Part shown: piece after piece, positions 7,641-16,101 of the stretch
Layout: each line of letters starts with the position of its first letter
How positions within the stretch are numbered: position 1 is the first letter of the stretch
Assembly (NCBI RefSeq): GCF_014197435.1
Contig: NZ_JACIFP010000002.1
Span: 1-64,000, forward strand
Reading direction: 5' to 3'
Origin: Gordonia humi
GTDB lineage: Bacteria > Actinomycetota > Actinomycetes > Mycobacteriales > Mycobacteriaceae
Length of the DNA: 64,000 bases
Program-made: the position numbers and the translations under genes
Notes under the pieces: generated by a model
The model's input: only the letters and a program-made list of their open reading frames with translations
Told to the model about the DNA's origin: nothing
The model's database searches: none

Positions 7641-8497
7641 GCGAGCTCGCCGCTGACGGCATCCCCGTCACGGTGGCGTGCCGGGTACTCAAGATCGCTC
7701 GTCAGCCCTACTACCGATGGCTCAAGAACCCGGTCACCGATGCCGAACTCGCCGAGGCGTACCGGGCCAACGCCCTGTTCGACGCGCACCGAGAGGATCC
7801 GGAATTCGGCTACCGCTACCTGGCCGATGAAGCTGAGACCGCGGGCGAGAAGATGTGCCGGCGCACCGCCTGGCGAATCTGCTCAACCGGTGGCTGGACC
7901 AGTGCCATCAGCAAGAAGGGCCGCGGCAAGCATCGCAAGGCCGGCCCACCCGTGCACGACGATCTCGTCGAGCGAGACTTCGCCGCCGTGGGCCCGAACG
8001 AGCTGTGGCTCACCGACATCACCGAGCACTGGACGGCGGCGGGAAAGCTGTACCTGTGCGCGATCAAGGACGTCTATTCGGGCCGCATCGTCGGGTATTC
8101 GATCGACTCCAGGATGAAGTCCTGCCTGGCCGTGGCCGCACTGAACAGCGCCGTCGCCAGGCGGGGCGACGTCACAGGCTGCGTCCTACACAGCGATAGA
8201 GGATCTCAATTTCGCTCGAAGAAGATGCAGAAGGCTATCACCCGGCACGGCATGCTCGGGTCGATGGGAAGGGTCGGCGCTGCCGGGGACAACGCGGCCA
8301 TGGAGAGCTTCTTTTCACTGCTACAGAACAACGTCCTCGACCGCCGATCCTGGGCCACCAGAGACGAGCTCCGGGCCGCCATCGTGCACTGGATCGAACG
8401 CACCTACCACCGCCGCAGACGACAAGACCGCCTCGGCAGATTGACCCCCATCGAATTCGAGACAATCATCAACCACGAGGCCCCTCAGGCCGCGTGA
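7637..8497 (+). CDS. ISa orfB, DDE transposase
   Basis: 286 residues starting at GTG 7637. It carries the rve integrase core: first Asp in NELWLTDITEHW, second Asp in LHSDRGSQF, Glu in DNAAMESFFSLL. An HTH_21-type segment is at the N-terminus. The frame is intact and both copies in the window look identical, so the element may be active. Confidence 0.92.
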   Translation: MSELAADGIPVTVACRVLKIARQPYYRWLKNPVTDAELAEAYRANALFDAHREDPEFGYRYLADEAETAGEKMCRRTAWRICSTGGWTSAISKKGRGKHRKAGPPVHDDLVERDFAAVGPNELWLTDITEHWTAAGKLYLCAIKDVYSGRIVGYSIDSRMKSCLAVAALNSAVARRGDVTGCVLHSDRGSQFRSKKMQKAITRHGMLGSMGRVGAAGDNAAMESFFSLLQNNVLDRRSWATRDELRAAIVHWIERTYHRRRRQDRLGRLTPIEFETIINHEAPQAA

Positions 8498-8545
8498 CTA
8501 ACCGTGTCACCTAACCGTGCATCAGCCCCTAACTGTCACCTATCC

Positions 8546-8573
8546 GTGCAGTAGTCCCGGCCGCGTGTGCGGC
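8546..8573 (+). repeat. 28-bp direct repeat flanking ISb, left copy
   Basis: Starts GTGCAGTAGTCCCGG and ends GTGTGCGGC. The same 28 bp with one change (C for T at position 7) lies directly after ISb at 9973-10000. This is much longer than the 8-9 bp duplication usual for IS256 elements. Its first part also resembles the right tip of ISa (TGTCACCTA.CCGTGCA). Confidence 0.7.
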
Positions 8574-9972
8574 GGGACTGTCGGATAAAGGGTGTGTGAG
8601 CTCGGCCTGAACCCTTTAGGAGGGGATGGCCGTGGTTGACACGACCGATGACAAGATGCCCGGTGTGGTGCCGGGGGTGATGATCGATGCTGTGACCTCA
8701 GAGAACGTCGATCCGAAGCAGCTCGCTGAGCAGCTGCTCACACAAGCGAAAGAGCAAGGCGTCAACCTGGTAGGCCCGGGAGGGCTGTTGTCGCAGTTGA
8801 CCAAGCAGGTCCTCGAGACTGCGTTGGATGCGGAGATGACCGAGCATCTCGGGCATGAGTACGGCGGGACGCCGGTGGCGGAGAACATGCGTAACGGCAC
8901 CCGCAGTAAGACTGTGATCACCGAGATCGGGCCCGTTGAGATCCAGGTGCCGCGTGATCGGGACGGTTCGTTCGAGCCGGTGATTGTGCCCAAACGCCGA
9001 CGGCGGCTTGATGGGATCGATCAGATCGTGCTCTCGCTGACCGCCCGCGGCCTGACGACCGGGGAGATCGCTGCGCACTTCGCCGAGGTTTACGGGGCGA
9101 AGGTCTCCAAGGACACGATCAGTCGGATCACCGACAAGGTTTGCGGCGAGCTCGCGGAGTGGGCAACCCGGCCGCTTGATCTGCTCTACCCGGTGATCTT
9201 CGTCGACGCGATCGTGGTGAAAGTGCGGGACGGGCAGGTCCGTAACACCGCGTTCTACGTCGTGATGGGCGTGACCACATCCGGGGAGCGGGATATCCTC
9301 GGCATCTGGGCCGGCGACGGCGCTGAAGGCGCGAGGTTCTGGCTGCAGGTGTTCACCGAGCTCAAGAACCGCGGCGTGAACGATGTGCTGATCGCGGTCT
9401 GCGACGGCCTCAAGGGGCTGCCGGAGGCGATCAACTCGACCTGGCCGCAAACCGTGGTCCAACAGTGCATCGTGCACTTGCTGCGCAACAGCTTTCGCTA
9501 CGCGGGACGCCAGCATCGCGACGGTATCGTCAAGGCTCTCAAGCCGGTCTACACCGCACCGACCGAGGCGGCGGCACTCGATCGGTTCGCCGAGTTCACC
9601 GAGCAATGGGGTCAACGGTATCCGGCGATCATCCGGCTCTGGGAAAGCGCCTGGGCGGAGTTCGTGCCCTTCCTCGAATACGACGTCGAGATCCGGCGGG
9701 TGATCTGTACGACCAACGCGATCGAGTCCATCAACGCTCGATATCGGCGGGCGATCCGCGCCCGCGGCCACTTCCCGAACGAGGCCGCCGCGATGAAATG
9801 CCTGTACTTGGTCACTCGATCCCTTGACCCCACCGGCGGTGGACGGGCACGCTGGATGATGCGGTGGAAACCCGCCCTCAATGCGTTCGCGATCACCTTC
9901 GCGGACCGACTGGACTAGATCCCAGTCAACCGATGATCCGCCGGGCCCACACACCGTTAATCAGACAGTCCC
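8574..9972 (+). mobile_element. ISb, IS256 family (1399 bp)
   Basis: The left tip GGGACTGTCGGATAAAGGG and the right tip (reverse complement GGGACTGTCTGATTAACGG) form terminal inverted repeats. It contains a single transposase gene of IS256 type and is flanked by the 28-bp direct repeats described separately. Confidence 0.85.
8626..9918 (+). CDS. IS256-family (MULE domain) transposase
   Basis: 430 residues, the usual length for the family. First Asp in YPVIFVDAIVVKVRDG (about residue 192), second Asp in DVLIAVCDGLKGLPEAI, the conserved C-H segment QQCIVHLLRNSFRYA, and the Glu in ICTTNAIESINARYRR (about residue 368). A GGAGGGG ribosome site precedes ATG 8626. No frameshift seen. Confidence 0.93.
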   Translation: MAVVDTTDDKMPGVVPGVMIDAVTSENVDPKQLAEQLLTQAKEQGVNLVGPGGLLSQLTKQVLETALDAEMTEHLGHEYGGTPVAENMRNGTRSKTVITEIGPVEIQVPRDRDGSFEPVIVPKRRRRLDGIDQIVLSLTARGLTTGEIAAHFAEVYGAKVSKDTISRITDKVCGELAEWATRPLDLLYPVIFVDAIVVKVRDGQVRNTAFYVVMGVTTSGERDILGIWAGDGAEGARFWLQVFTELKNRGVNDVLIAVCDGLKGLPEAINSTWPQTVVQQCIVHLLRNSFRYAGRQHRDGIVKALKPVYTAPTEAAALDRFAEFTEQWGQRYPAIIRLWESAWAEFVPFLEYDVEIRRVICTTNAIESINARYRRAIRARGHFPNEAAAMKCLYLVTRSLDPTGGGRARWMMRWKPALNAFAITFADRLD

Positions 9973-10000
9973 GTGCAGCAGTCCCGGCCGCGTGTGCGGC
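9973..10000 (+). repeat. 28-bp direct repeat flanking ISb, right copy
   Basis: Starts GTGCAGCAGTCCCGG; matches 8546-8573 at 27 of 28 positions and begins at the first base outside ISb. Confidence 0.7.
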
Positions 10001-10029
10001 TTCTTCTTGCAGCATGGGCCCGGGGCGGG

Positions 10030-10659
10030 TTAACGCGGTGGCGGGCTCGGCGGGTTGTGCGCTGCGCCTGTGAGGAGGCCGTTGAGGAACAAGTCAACGA
10101 TGAGTTCCGGGCTTGTTGTGGTGGCGGGTTCGTCCGGGGTGATGATCCCGCCCAGCATCGTATTGCTGATGACTCGAATCAGTGTCTCGGCGTCGACGTC
10201 GTTTCGTATCGTGCCGTTGTCGATGTGTGTTTGCAGGGCTGCGGCGAGAGCCGCCCGGCGAGGGTTGAGGTACTTGTCGCGGTAGATGGACATGGCGTCG
10301 GCATATTCCCCTTGGGAGCCGAGTATTTTTCGCCATGCACGTCCGTGTCGGGTGTCTGTCAGTCGTGCGTGGAACTCGGTCAGTGCGGTGATGAGGATAT
10401 CCCTCAGGCTTGCCTGTGGCCCGGAGGGTAGGGGGTCGGCGAGGTTCCCGAAGGCGTACGCCACGAGCTCGGATTTGGTGGACCATCGTCGGTAGATCGT
10501 GGGTTTCCCGACTTGTGCCCGGTTGGCGATCTTGTCGACCGTCAGGCCACTGGCATCGTCCTGGTCGAGCAGATCGAGGACTGCGTCGACGATCGCCTTC
10601 TCGGCCCGCTGCCCCCGTGCAGAAGCGGCGGGCCGAGAGCGTGATGCGGGCAGCGACAT
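10030..10659 (-). CDS. TetR-family repressor of the adjacent efflux pump
   Basis: 209 residues with an N-terminal TetR HTH (VDKIANRAQVGKPTIYRRWSTKSELV, residues about 40-66) and an all-helical ligand domain. It lies 5 nt downstream of the DHA2 transporter gene on the same strand, so both come from the promoter upstream of the transporter, where a 17-bp palindrome is a likely operator. The most direct reading is autoregulated, drug- or metabolite-induced control of the pump. Confidence 0.88.
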   Translation of the reverse strand: MSLPASRSRPAASARGQRAEKAIVDAVLDLLDQDDASGLTVDKIANRAQVGKPTIYRRWSTKSELVAYAFGNLADPLPSGPQASLRDILITALTEFHARLTDTRHGRAWRKILGSQGEYADAMSIYRDKYLNPRRAALAAALQTHIDNGTIRNDVDAETLIRVISNTMLGGIITPDEPATTTSPELIVDLFLNGLLTGAAHNPPSPPPR

Positions 10660-10664
10660 GGCTA

Positions 10665-12200
10665 TCAGCCTACTGTGGTCGCAACAGTCTCCTCGGCGGC
10701 TCGAGCTCGACGTCGGCGTAACACCAGTTCTACTGTCGGCACGCTGACGGCAGCGAGCGCAGCGATGGTGGCACCGATGATGGTGGTGAATTGCATTGCG
10801 GAGGTGAAGCTCGCGTACGCGGTGCTGGCAATGTCAGCGTCTGATCCGGCGGCCGCCAGTGTGTCGGACAGTGACGATGCTGCAGTTGAGGGGTGGTTGG
10901 GGAGTTCGGCAAGTCTTTGTTCGAGGTGGCTGCGGTAGCTGCCCCAGAGTACGGAGCCGAGGATTGCCACTCCGAGCGTGCTTCCGAGTTGTCGAAGTGT
11001 GTTCACCAGCGCCGATCCTGCTCCCTCACGTCCGGCCGGCACTTCCGATATCGCCACCGCCGTGCCGGGTGCGAGTACCATGGCGAAGCCGAGGGCCAGG
11101 ACGAACGCTAAGGCCATGAATGCCGCGATCGGAGTGTGTTGCTCAATCATGGCGAGCAAGCCCATCGCAATGGCAGTTACCGCCATTCCCACAGCCATGG
11201 TCGCCGACGCTCCACATCGCGCGGCGATCCGTGGTGACGCCGGTGCGCCGATGACGAGTCCCGCGGCGAGCGGTAGCAGGATGAGCCCCGCCTGAAACGG
11301 GCTGTATCCGCGCTGGACCTGTATGTAGAACGTAGAAAAGTACAGGAAGCCGTAGACTGAGAAGCCGCCGAGTGTCAGAACAGTGACTGCCACGGCGAAC
11401 CTCGGCTTTGCCAGCAGGCGGACGTCGGCCAGGGGGGCGCGATGTCTGGCCTCGGTGACTCCCAGAAGCGCCAGCACGGCCACTCCGGCAACGATCGGCA
11501 GCACCACCCGTGGTGCTCCCCAGTTGCCCTGCTGGCCGCCGTCGATAACCCCCCACACCAACAGCCCGATGCCCAGAATCGAGTAGATAACTGGCGACAA
11601 CCGCAGTCGTGCGTCGTCGTCCGAGGGCGCAGTATCAGGGGTAACGATGGCGGCGAGGATCAGCCCGACAGCAGCCAGTACCGCAACCAGCACCAGCACC
11701 GACCCCCACCAGAATCCGGCGTCAATCAACGCGCCTCCGACCAACGGCCCTAGCGCGATCGATATGCCAGAGATCGCCGCCCACACGGATATCGCCCCGG
11801 CCACCCGGCCGCGGGGAAAAGTCCGCACAATAATCGCGAGGCTGACGGGCATGATCGCGGCGGCGAACACGCCACTGAGCCCACGCATTGCAATCAGCAG
11901 CGCGGGGCTGGTGGCGAATGCACTGATCGCTGTGGCGACGGCAAAGCCCGCCAGGCCTGCAAGGAGGGTGCGCCGCAGGCCGTACCGATCTCCGATTGCA
12001 CCGGATACAAGAAGGAACCCGGCAAACGCCAACGTGTAGGCGTTGAGTATCCATTGCTGCTGAGTATTTGTGGTATGCAACTGCTCATTCAGAGCTGGCA
12101 GCGCGACGTTCAAGATGGTGGTGCCAAGCAGCACCACCGAGACCGCCACGCCCAGTGTCGTCAACACCAAAGCCTGCCTGCCTCGCGTCAAGACTTGCAT
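10665..12200 (-). CDS. MFS drug:H+ antiporter, DHA2 (14-TMS) family
   Basis: 511 residues with about 14 hydrophobic segments. The MFS loop 2-3 signature appears as GAIGDRYGLRRTLL (about residue 67), and the DHA2-type motif C follows as ISGISIALGPLVGGALI (about residue 145). Such inner-membrane pumps export cationic dyes, drugs or pathway metabolites. Strong GAAGGAGGAG ribosome site; the 17-bp inverted repeat at 12217-12233 lies in the promoter. Efflux of a toxic catabolic substrate is a possible role but unproven. Confidence 0.9.
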   Translation of the reverse strand: MQVLTRGRQALVLTTLGVAVSVVLLGTTILNVALPALNEQLHTTNTQQQWILNAYTLAFAGFLLVSGAIGDRYGLRRTLLAGLAGFAVATAISAFATSPALLIAMRGLSGVFAAAIMPVSLAIIVRTFPRGRVAGAISVWAAISGISIALGPLVGGALIDAGFWWGSVLVLVAVLAAVGLILAAIVTPDTAPSDDDARLRLSPVIYSILGIGLLVWGVIDGGQQGNWGAPRVVLPIVAGVAVLALLGVTEARHRAPLADVRLLAKPRFAVAVTVLTLGGFSVYGFLYFSTFYIQVQRGYSPFQAGLILLPLAAGLVIGAPASPRIAARCGASATMAVGMAVTAIAMGLLAMIEQHTPIAAFMALAFVLALGFAMVLAPGTAVAISEVPAGREGAGSALVNTLRQLGSTLGVAILGSVLWGSYRSHLEQRLAELPNHPSTAASSLSDTLAAAGSDADIASTAYASFTSAMQFTTIIGATIAALAAVSVPTVELVLRRRRARAAEETVATTVG

Positions 12201-12216
12201 AGATCTCCTCCTTCGT

Positions 12217-12233
12217 TACGAAACCGTTTCGTA
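12217..12233. promoter_or_regulatory. TetR-type operator
   Basis: TACGAAAC-C-GTTTCGTA, a perfect palindrome with 8-bp arms 16 bp upstream of the transporter ATG. It is the only strong palindrome there and the neighbouring TetR gene is the obvious ligand. Confidence 0.75.
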
Positions 12234-12241
12234 GCGTACGC

Positions 12242-12255
12242 TTAGGTAAACCTAA
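12242..12255. promoter_or_regulatory. Iron-box-like palindrome (DtxR/IdeR half-sites)
   Basis: TTAGGTAAACCTAA upstream of the siderophore-interacting protein gene. The half-sites TTAGGT and ACCTAA are those of the DtxR/IdeR iron box, but the usual 19-bp box has five more central bases, so this looks like an iron box with a 5-bp deletion. Binding is therefore uncertain. Confidence 0.4.
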
Positions 12256-12284
12256 TATCAATCAATGGAAGGAGGCGGTGAGCT

Positions 12285-12977
12285 ATGCCGTCACTACCGA
12301 GGCCACTCGCGCCGGGACTCGAACGACTCACCGCGCGCATCATCGCGACGATCACTGCTGCCGAGCGGCCCAGTCCTGGGTTTGTGCTCATCACGGCGCG
12401 GCCGATGTCGTGCGGGAGAGAAAGATGGCCGAAGCCGGGCACTCATTTCGGGGTCCGGGTCAGCGTCCGCGACTTCCGGCATTACACGGTCTTCGGGCAC
12501 AGCGATGATGGGCTGCAGATCTTGATCGACCTCGCCGCGTCCGGCCCCGGGGTTCGGTGGGCCCGCCGCGCGCAGCCAGGGGACCGGCTGCCGATTCTTA
12601 CGCCTGGTGGAGGCATGACCTTACTCGATCGGGTCAATCCGCTGCTCATCGGCGACGCGACTGCTGTGGCCACTATCCGCGCGCTTGGAGACGATGCCAC
12701 GAACGCCACCTGCGCACTCGAAGTCCACACTGCGGACGTGAACTTCGTGTCCGCAGCCATGCCCGGGGCCACTGTGCTCGCGGCGACAGCGGGGCCTGGA
12801 GTGGCGATGGACGACTGGCTCTCCCGTGCAGTGGACGACTCGATCCTGTCGGCGCACCTCGCCGGCCACGCGCAGAGTATTCAACGTCAACGCTCGCTGA
12901 TCCGTGAACAGTCGCACCTCGGCAGGCGCAGGATCGCCACACAGGCCCACTGGTCAGATTCACGAACCGGACTGTGA
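12285..12977 (+). CDS. Siderophore-interacting protein-like flavoprotein
   Basis: 230 residues. The FAD-binding barrel shows the family signature (FRHYTVFGHSDDG, then LIDLAASGPGVRWARRAQPGDRL, then PGGGM near residue 105) and the NAD(P)H domain begins with NPLLIGDATAVATIRAL. Members reduce ferric siderophores in the cytosol to release iron. The C-terminal part is shorter than in typical 250-280-residue members and lacks a clear final motif, so activity is uncertain. GGAAGGAGG ribosome site 9 nt before the ATG. Confidence 0.75.
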   Translation: MPSLPRPLAPGLERLTARIIATITAAERPSPGFVLITARPMSCGRERWPKPGTHFGVRVSVRDFRHYTVFGHSDDGLQILIDLAASGPGVRWARRAQPGDRLPILTPGGGMTLLDRVNPLLIGDATAVATIRALGDDATNATCALEVHTADVNFVSAAMPGATVLAATAGPGVAMDDWLSRAVDDSILSAHLAGHAQSIQRQRSLIREQSHLGRRRIATQAHWSDSRTGL

Positions 12978-13412
12978 CGAGGGGGCATTCGGCTCTGACG
13001 AGGACGTTGTGCTGGCGTCCTTCACTTAGCGCGCACGACGCCGACACCGCGTGGATTCCGTCCAGGAGGTACATGGTGTGGCGGCCGTAGTCTTCCCGGA
13101 AAGGCCGTTCGCCGTGCTTGAGGGAGGGCGTTGCGCCTACAACTTGGCAGCCGTTGCAATGACCGCAGGCGCGGGATACTTCGTGGCAGGCTTTTGCGCT
13201 CCTGGCCATCTGTGGTAAATCGTCCACAACTACGACCTGATCGTCGGCGGTGATGCCACGGTGGTCACGTTCGCACCGGTCATCCTCGTGGGCGGCGGAG
13301 CGGTCGCCGCTAGGGTGGAATCACGCAACGTTGCGAGGGGAGTCGCGGAGTTTCCTTGGACGAACGGTAGTGGTCCGGCCTGGTGGTCGTTGTGGTGCGC
13401 GAAACGACCACT
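12978..13412. other. Intergenic stretch without a convincing gene
   Basis: A minus-strand frame here encodes a Cys-rich stretch (ACGHCNGC near 13160) but continues antisense through the flavoprotein gene and has no ribosome site, so I do not call it. No repeats or hairpins of note were seen. Confidence 0.4.
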
Positions 13413-13640
13413 ATGCCGCGTGAGCGGCGTCTACACCGCCGGACGCCTCCCGAAGACTGGCTACGGCGCCACTGCACCTTCGACCAAGCCACCAGGCGGC
13501 GGAACTGCCGGTGGCCAGCGCAATGGTATGACAATCCCGAGCCGCCAACACCAGATGGAAATCGTTGGTTGCAGTGGTGGGCCTCAGAGGCTTGCTACCG
13601 AGGGGAATGGACAGCGTTGCCGACCTGCGCCAGGGTCTGA
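13413..13640 (+). CDS. Hypothetical Trp-rich small protein
   Basis: A possible 75-residue protein starting MPRERRLHRR with an aromatic-rich middle (WYDNPEPPTPDG, RWLQWWASEACYRGEW). The composition looks like coding sequence, but the last 46 nt overlap the end of the convergent hydroxylase gene and the C-terminus may be truncated. Not recognised. Confidence 0.3.
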   Translation: MPRERRLHRRTPPEDWLRRHCTFDQATRRRNCRWPAQWYDNPEPPTPDGNRWLQWWASEACYRGEWTALPTCARV

Positions 13641-15190
13641 ATCAGCGCTGTCGCAGGGTCATGGGGAGCCGTCACGGCGCGCCATGCGACGTAGCCATCG
13701 GGGCGAATCAGGGAGGCACCGTTGCCGGAGAGCCCATAGGCCGTGCCGAAGTCGGATGGTCCCGCAATATGGACATCGTTACCGATCTGGACAAATTCGA
13801 CCGCGAATCCGAGCCGTTGCGAGGCTGCAGCGGCGGCCGCGTGCCAACCGGCGTCCTCGGACACCACGATCCATCCACGGCCGTACAGATCCAGTGTCGA
13901 GCTGTTGTCGGAATCGGCAAGGGTCAGATGCGGAGCGCGAGTTCCGGGCTGGCCGGCCCACTCGTCGGGTCGCCGTGCGGGCGGCAAGGTACTGTTCGCG
14001 CCGATCACCGCGGCCGAGCGGTAGAGCTGGCCGAGTTCGATCGCAGCGTCATCGAGCACCGATACATCGGTTGTGGGGCCCGTCAGGTAGGCCTTGTAGT
14101 CGGCGCGGGCAAAGAGTTGATCGTGGCGCAGGTCCGCGATCGGGCGCCGCTCGGCGTCGTACGTGTCCAGCAACCCTGGGCGCGATTCACCCGACAGCAC
14201 CGCGGCGAGCTTCCAGGCCAGGTTGTGCCCGTCGTCGATACCGGTGTTGGCACCGAAGCCCCCGCGGTTCGGCGGCAATTGATGGGCGGCATCACCGACG
14301 AGGAACACCCGGCCGTCGGAGAAGCGATCGGCGATCAACCCGGCCAGCTCCCACCGGCCGTTGGTCACCAACTCTATCGGGATGTCGGTGCGGCCGATCG
14401 CCTGCTGTACCACCCGGATCTGCTCATCGACCGTGCGGTCGATGTCGTCGCTGAGCATCAGCACCCACCGGCCGTCAGAATAGGTTGTCAAGAAGGCCTT
14501 CAAGTCGGGCTGCTCGATCTCGAACTGGACTACACCGTGCTCCAGGTACTCATCCAAAGGCGCACGGAACAGGACGCTGCGCTGCACCGACAGCGGCCCC
14601 GCGCCATGGCGCCCGATACCCAGGGTCTCGCGCACGGTGCTCGTGGCGCCGTCCGCGGCCACCACGTACTGGGCGCGCAATTGATACTCGTTGCCATCGT
14701 CGCGGCGGCGCATTGTTGCGGTCACGCCATCGTCATCTTGTGTGAACCCCAGCATTTCGGTACCCAGCCGCAGGTCCGCGCCCAACGCGGCGGCCCTGTC
14801 TCGCAGTAGGGGTTCGAGCCGGTCCTGGGTGATCGCGATTGCATGTACCGGCGAGTCCCCAGCGCCGTAGTCGCCCTTTCCACCTGGCGTCCACGGGTAC
14901 TCCTCGAGCCACGCGCCGGTCAGGCTCTCCACCCGAGCCCGTCGTGGTGGCTTCATGCCTTGCAGCGAACTCGGAATCTCCATTCCAACCCGCCGGAAGT
15001 GTTCCACCGTTCGCGTGGTGAAGCCGATCGCGCGCGGATGTGCCGAGCTGCCGTTGTGCTTCTCGACGAGCACGACGGGAACGCCGCGCCAAGCCAAGAA
15101 CACTGCTGTGGACAGACCGACCAGGCTGCCGCCCGAGATGAGAACCGGGATGGGGCCGGGGGTTGTGGTCGATTCATTGATGGCGTTCAT
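13595..15190 (-). CDS. FAD-dependent aromatic hydroxylase (PheA/TfdB-type group A monooxygenase)
   Basis: 531 residues. FAD-binding motif PVLISGGSLVGLSTAVFLA near residue 15, the DG motif VVAADGATSTVRETLGI near residue 170, and the GD motif GRVFLVGDAAHQLPPNRGGFGANTG near residue 290, followed by the C-terminal thioredoxin-like domain typical of phenol/chlorophenol and polyketide hydroxylases. It is predicted to use NAD(P)H and O2 to hydroxylate an aromatic ring in the cytosol. ATG 15190 overlaps the stop of the upstream TetR gene (ATGA), so the two are coupled; an in-frame extension upstream of this ATG lies inside the TetR gene. Confidence 0.88.
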   Translation of the reverse strand: MNAINESTTTPGPIPVLISGGSLVGLSTAVFLAWRGVPVVLVEKHNGSSAHPRAIGFTTRTVEHFRRVGMEIPSSLQGMKPPRRARVESLTGAWLEEYPWTPGGKGDYGAGDSPVHAIAITQDRLEPLLRDRAAALGADLRLGTEMLGFTQDDDGVTATMRRRDDGNEYQLRAQYVVAADGATSTVRETLGIGRHGAGPLSVQRSVLFRAPLDEYLEHGVVQFEIEQPDLKAFLTTYSDGRWVLMLSDDIDRTVDEQIRVVQQAIGRTDIPIELVTNGRWELAGLIADRFSDGRVFLVGDAAHQLPPNRGGFGANTGIDDGHNLAWKLAAVLSGESRPGLLDTYDAERRPIADLRHDQLFARADYKAYLTGPTTDVSVLDDAAIELGQLYRSAAVIGANSTLPPARRPDEWAGQPGTRAPHLTLADSDNSSTLDLYGRGWIVVSEDAGWHAAAAAASQRLGFAVEFVQIGNDVHIAGPSDFGTAYGLSGNGASLIRPDGYVAWRAVTAPHDPATALIQTLAQVGNAVHSPR

Positions 15191-15924
15191 GATCGTTCTC
15201 CGTCGATGATGTTGGTTTCGGGAGACGAAGCCGGAGCTGGCGTCGGTGGCGCGGTCGCTACGATCCCGTTGAGCAGAACCGACAGTGCCCAGCGCGTGCG
15301 GGTGGTGCCGGTCCCTGACAGGAGAAGTTGCCCTAGGTCGCGGATATGCGGGTAGCGCTTGGAGTCGGCATTCTCGACTGCCTCGACCAGCGCCTCCCAC
15401 TCGACGCCGTCGCGCGGGCTCTCTTGTCGTGTGGCCTGTTCAGCGCCCGTGGCGGTGGCGACCTGCATCAGTAAGTCCACCGCCCAGGCCGTAGTTTCCG
15501 CTTCGACGCCGCCTTCATGCAGCAACGTCGCCAGCGCCTCGACCAGGTCGAGATAGAACGGCCCCGATGGGCGGGTTAGCAGAGCTGAGCGAGCCAACGG
15601 CGGATACTGCATCAGGACACGAATGTAGGACCACAGGACTGCTTCGAAGCGCTCGCGCCACCCCCCAGGCGAGCGGACTGGACCGAGGTCGACGGTGGCC
15701 AGCAATTCGTCGAGCACCGCCGCATGGAGATCGGCCACGTTGTGGAAGTACACATACAGCGACGCCGGTCCGGTATCGAGTTCAGTCGCCAGCCGACGCA
15801 GTGTCAGTTTCTCCAGCCCCTCCGACTCCATCACCGTCATCGCGACGGCGACAACCCCCTCCCGGGTCAGCGGAGGCTTGCTTGGGCGATCCCGGCGACT
15901 ACGGATGGGTCGATGCGCGCTCAT
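15187..15924 (-). CDS. TetR-family regulator of the hydroxylase
   Basis: 245 residues: HTH in the first 65 residues (LTLRRLATELDTGPASLYVYFHNVADLH) and a TetR_C_1-like helical ligand domain. ATG 15924 is preferred over an upstream start because the extra residues are hydrophobic and overlap the operator. It is the first gene of an operon with the hydroxylase (4-nt overlap). A 6-3-6 palindrome lies 21 bp upstream and is probably its own operator. Confidence 0.85.
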   Translation of the reverse strand: MSAHRPIRSRRDRPSKPPLTREGVVAVAMTVMESEGLEKLTLRRLATELDTGPASLYVYFHNVADLHAAVLDELLATVDLGPVRSPGGWRERFEAVLWSYIRVLMQYPPLARSALLTRPSGPFYLDLVEALATLLHEGGVEAETTAWAVDLLMQVATATGAEQATRQESPRDGVEWEALVEAVENADSKRYPHIRDLGQLLLSGTGTTRTRWALSVLLNGIVATAPPTPAPASSPETNIIDGERS

Positions 15925-15944
15925 GAACCATACAATAACAAACA

Positions 15945-15959
15945 TGTTCGCTACGAACA
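15945..15959. promoter_or_regulatory. TetR-type operator
   Basis: TGTTCG-CTA-CGAACA, a perfect 6-bp-arm inverted repeat 21 bp before the ATG of the TetR/hydroxylase operon. Confidence 0.6.
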
Positions 15960-16101
15960 AGATCGTCTGGATCTGATCGTTCGCGTCCGCCGCTCACCGA
16001 GCGATGGAAGACTCGGCCCATCGCCATGCGCCGAAACACGGCCATTTCGTCGTTCGTCTATCTCTCACCGACCGAATGGCAGCAGATTGGTGGACTGAGG
16101 T

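Larger units (their letters stand above)
7262..8529 (+). mobile_element. ISa copy 1, IS3 family (1268 bp)
   Basis: The ends GGGGCTGGTGCACGAGTTGG and (right end, reverse complement) GGGGCTGATGCACGGTTAGG form imperfect terminal inverted repeats of about 25 bp. It encodes orfA and orfB. An equal-length inverted copy is at 61999-63266. No 3-4 bp target duplication is visible here. A 12-bp tandem copy of the tip (GGGGCTGGTGCA) lies just outside, at 7250-7261. Confidence 0.9.

Noticed and set aside
8698..9954. A 418-codon minus-strand frame
   Set aside because: It is the shadow of the IS256 transposase gene, which has all catalytic motifs; long antisense frames are common at this GC content.
12673..13227. 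A 184-codon minus-strand frame with a Cys cluster ACGHCNGC
   Set aside because: Most of it is antisense to the siderophore-interacting protein gene, it has no ribosome site and the Cys-rich part alone fits no family that I know.
13259..14809. Two long plus-strand frames opposite the hydroxylase gene
   Set aside because: Low-complexity Arg/Gly-rich translations without motifs, while the minus strand encodes a complete flavoprotein.
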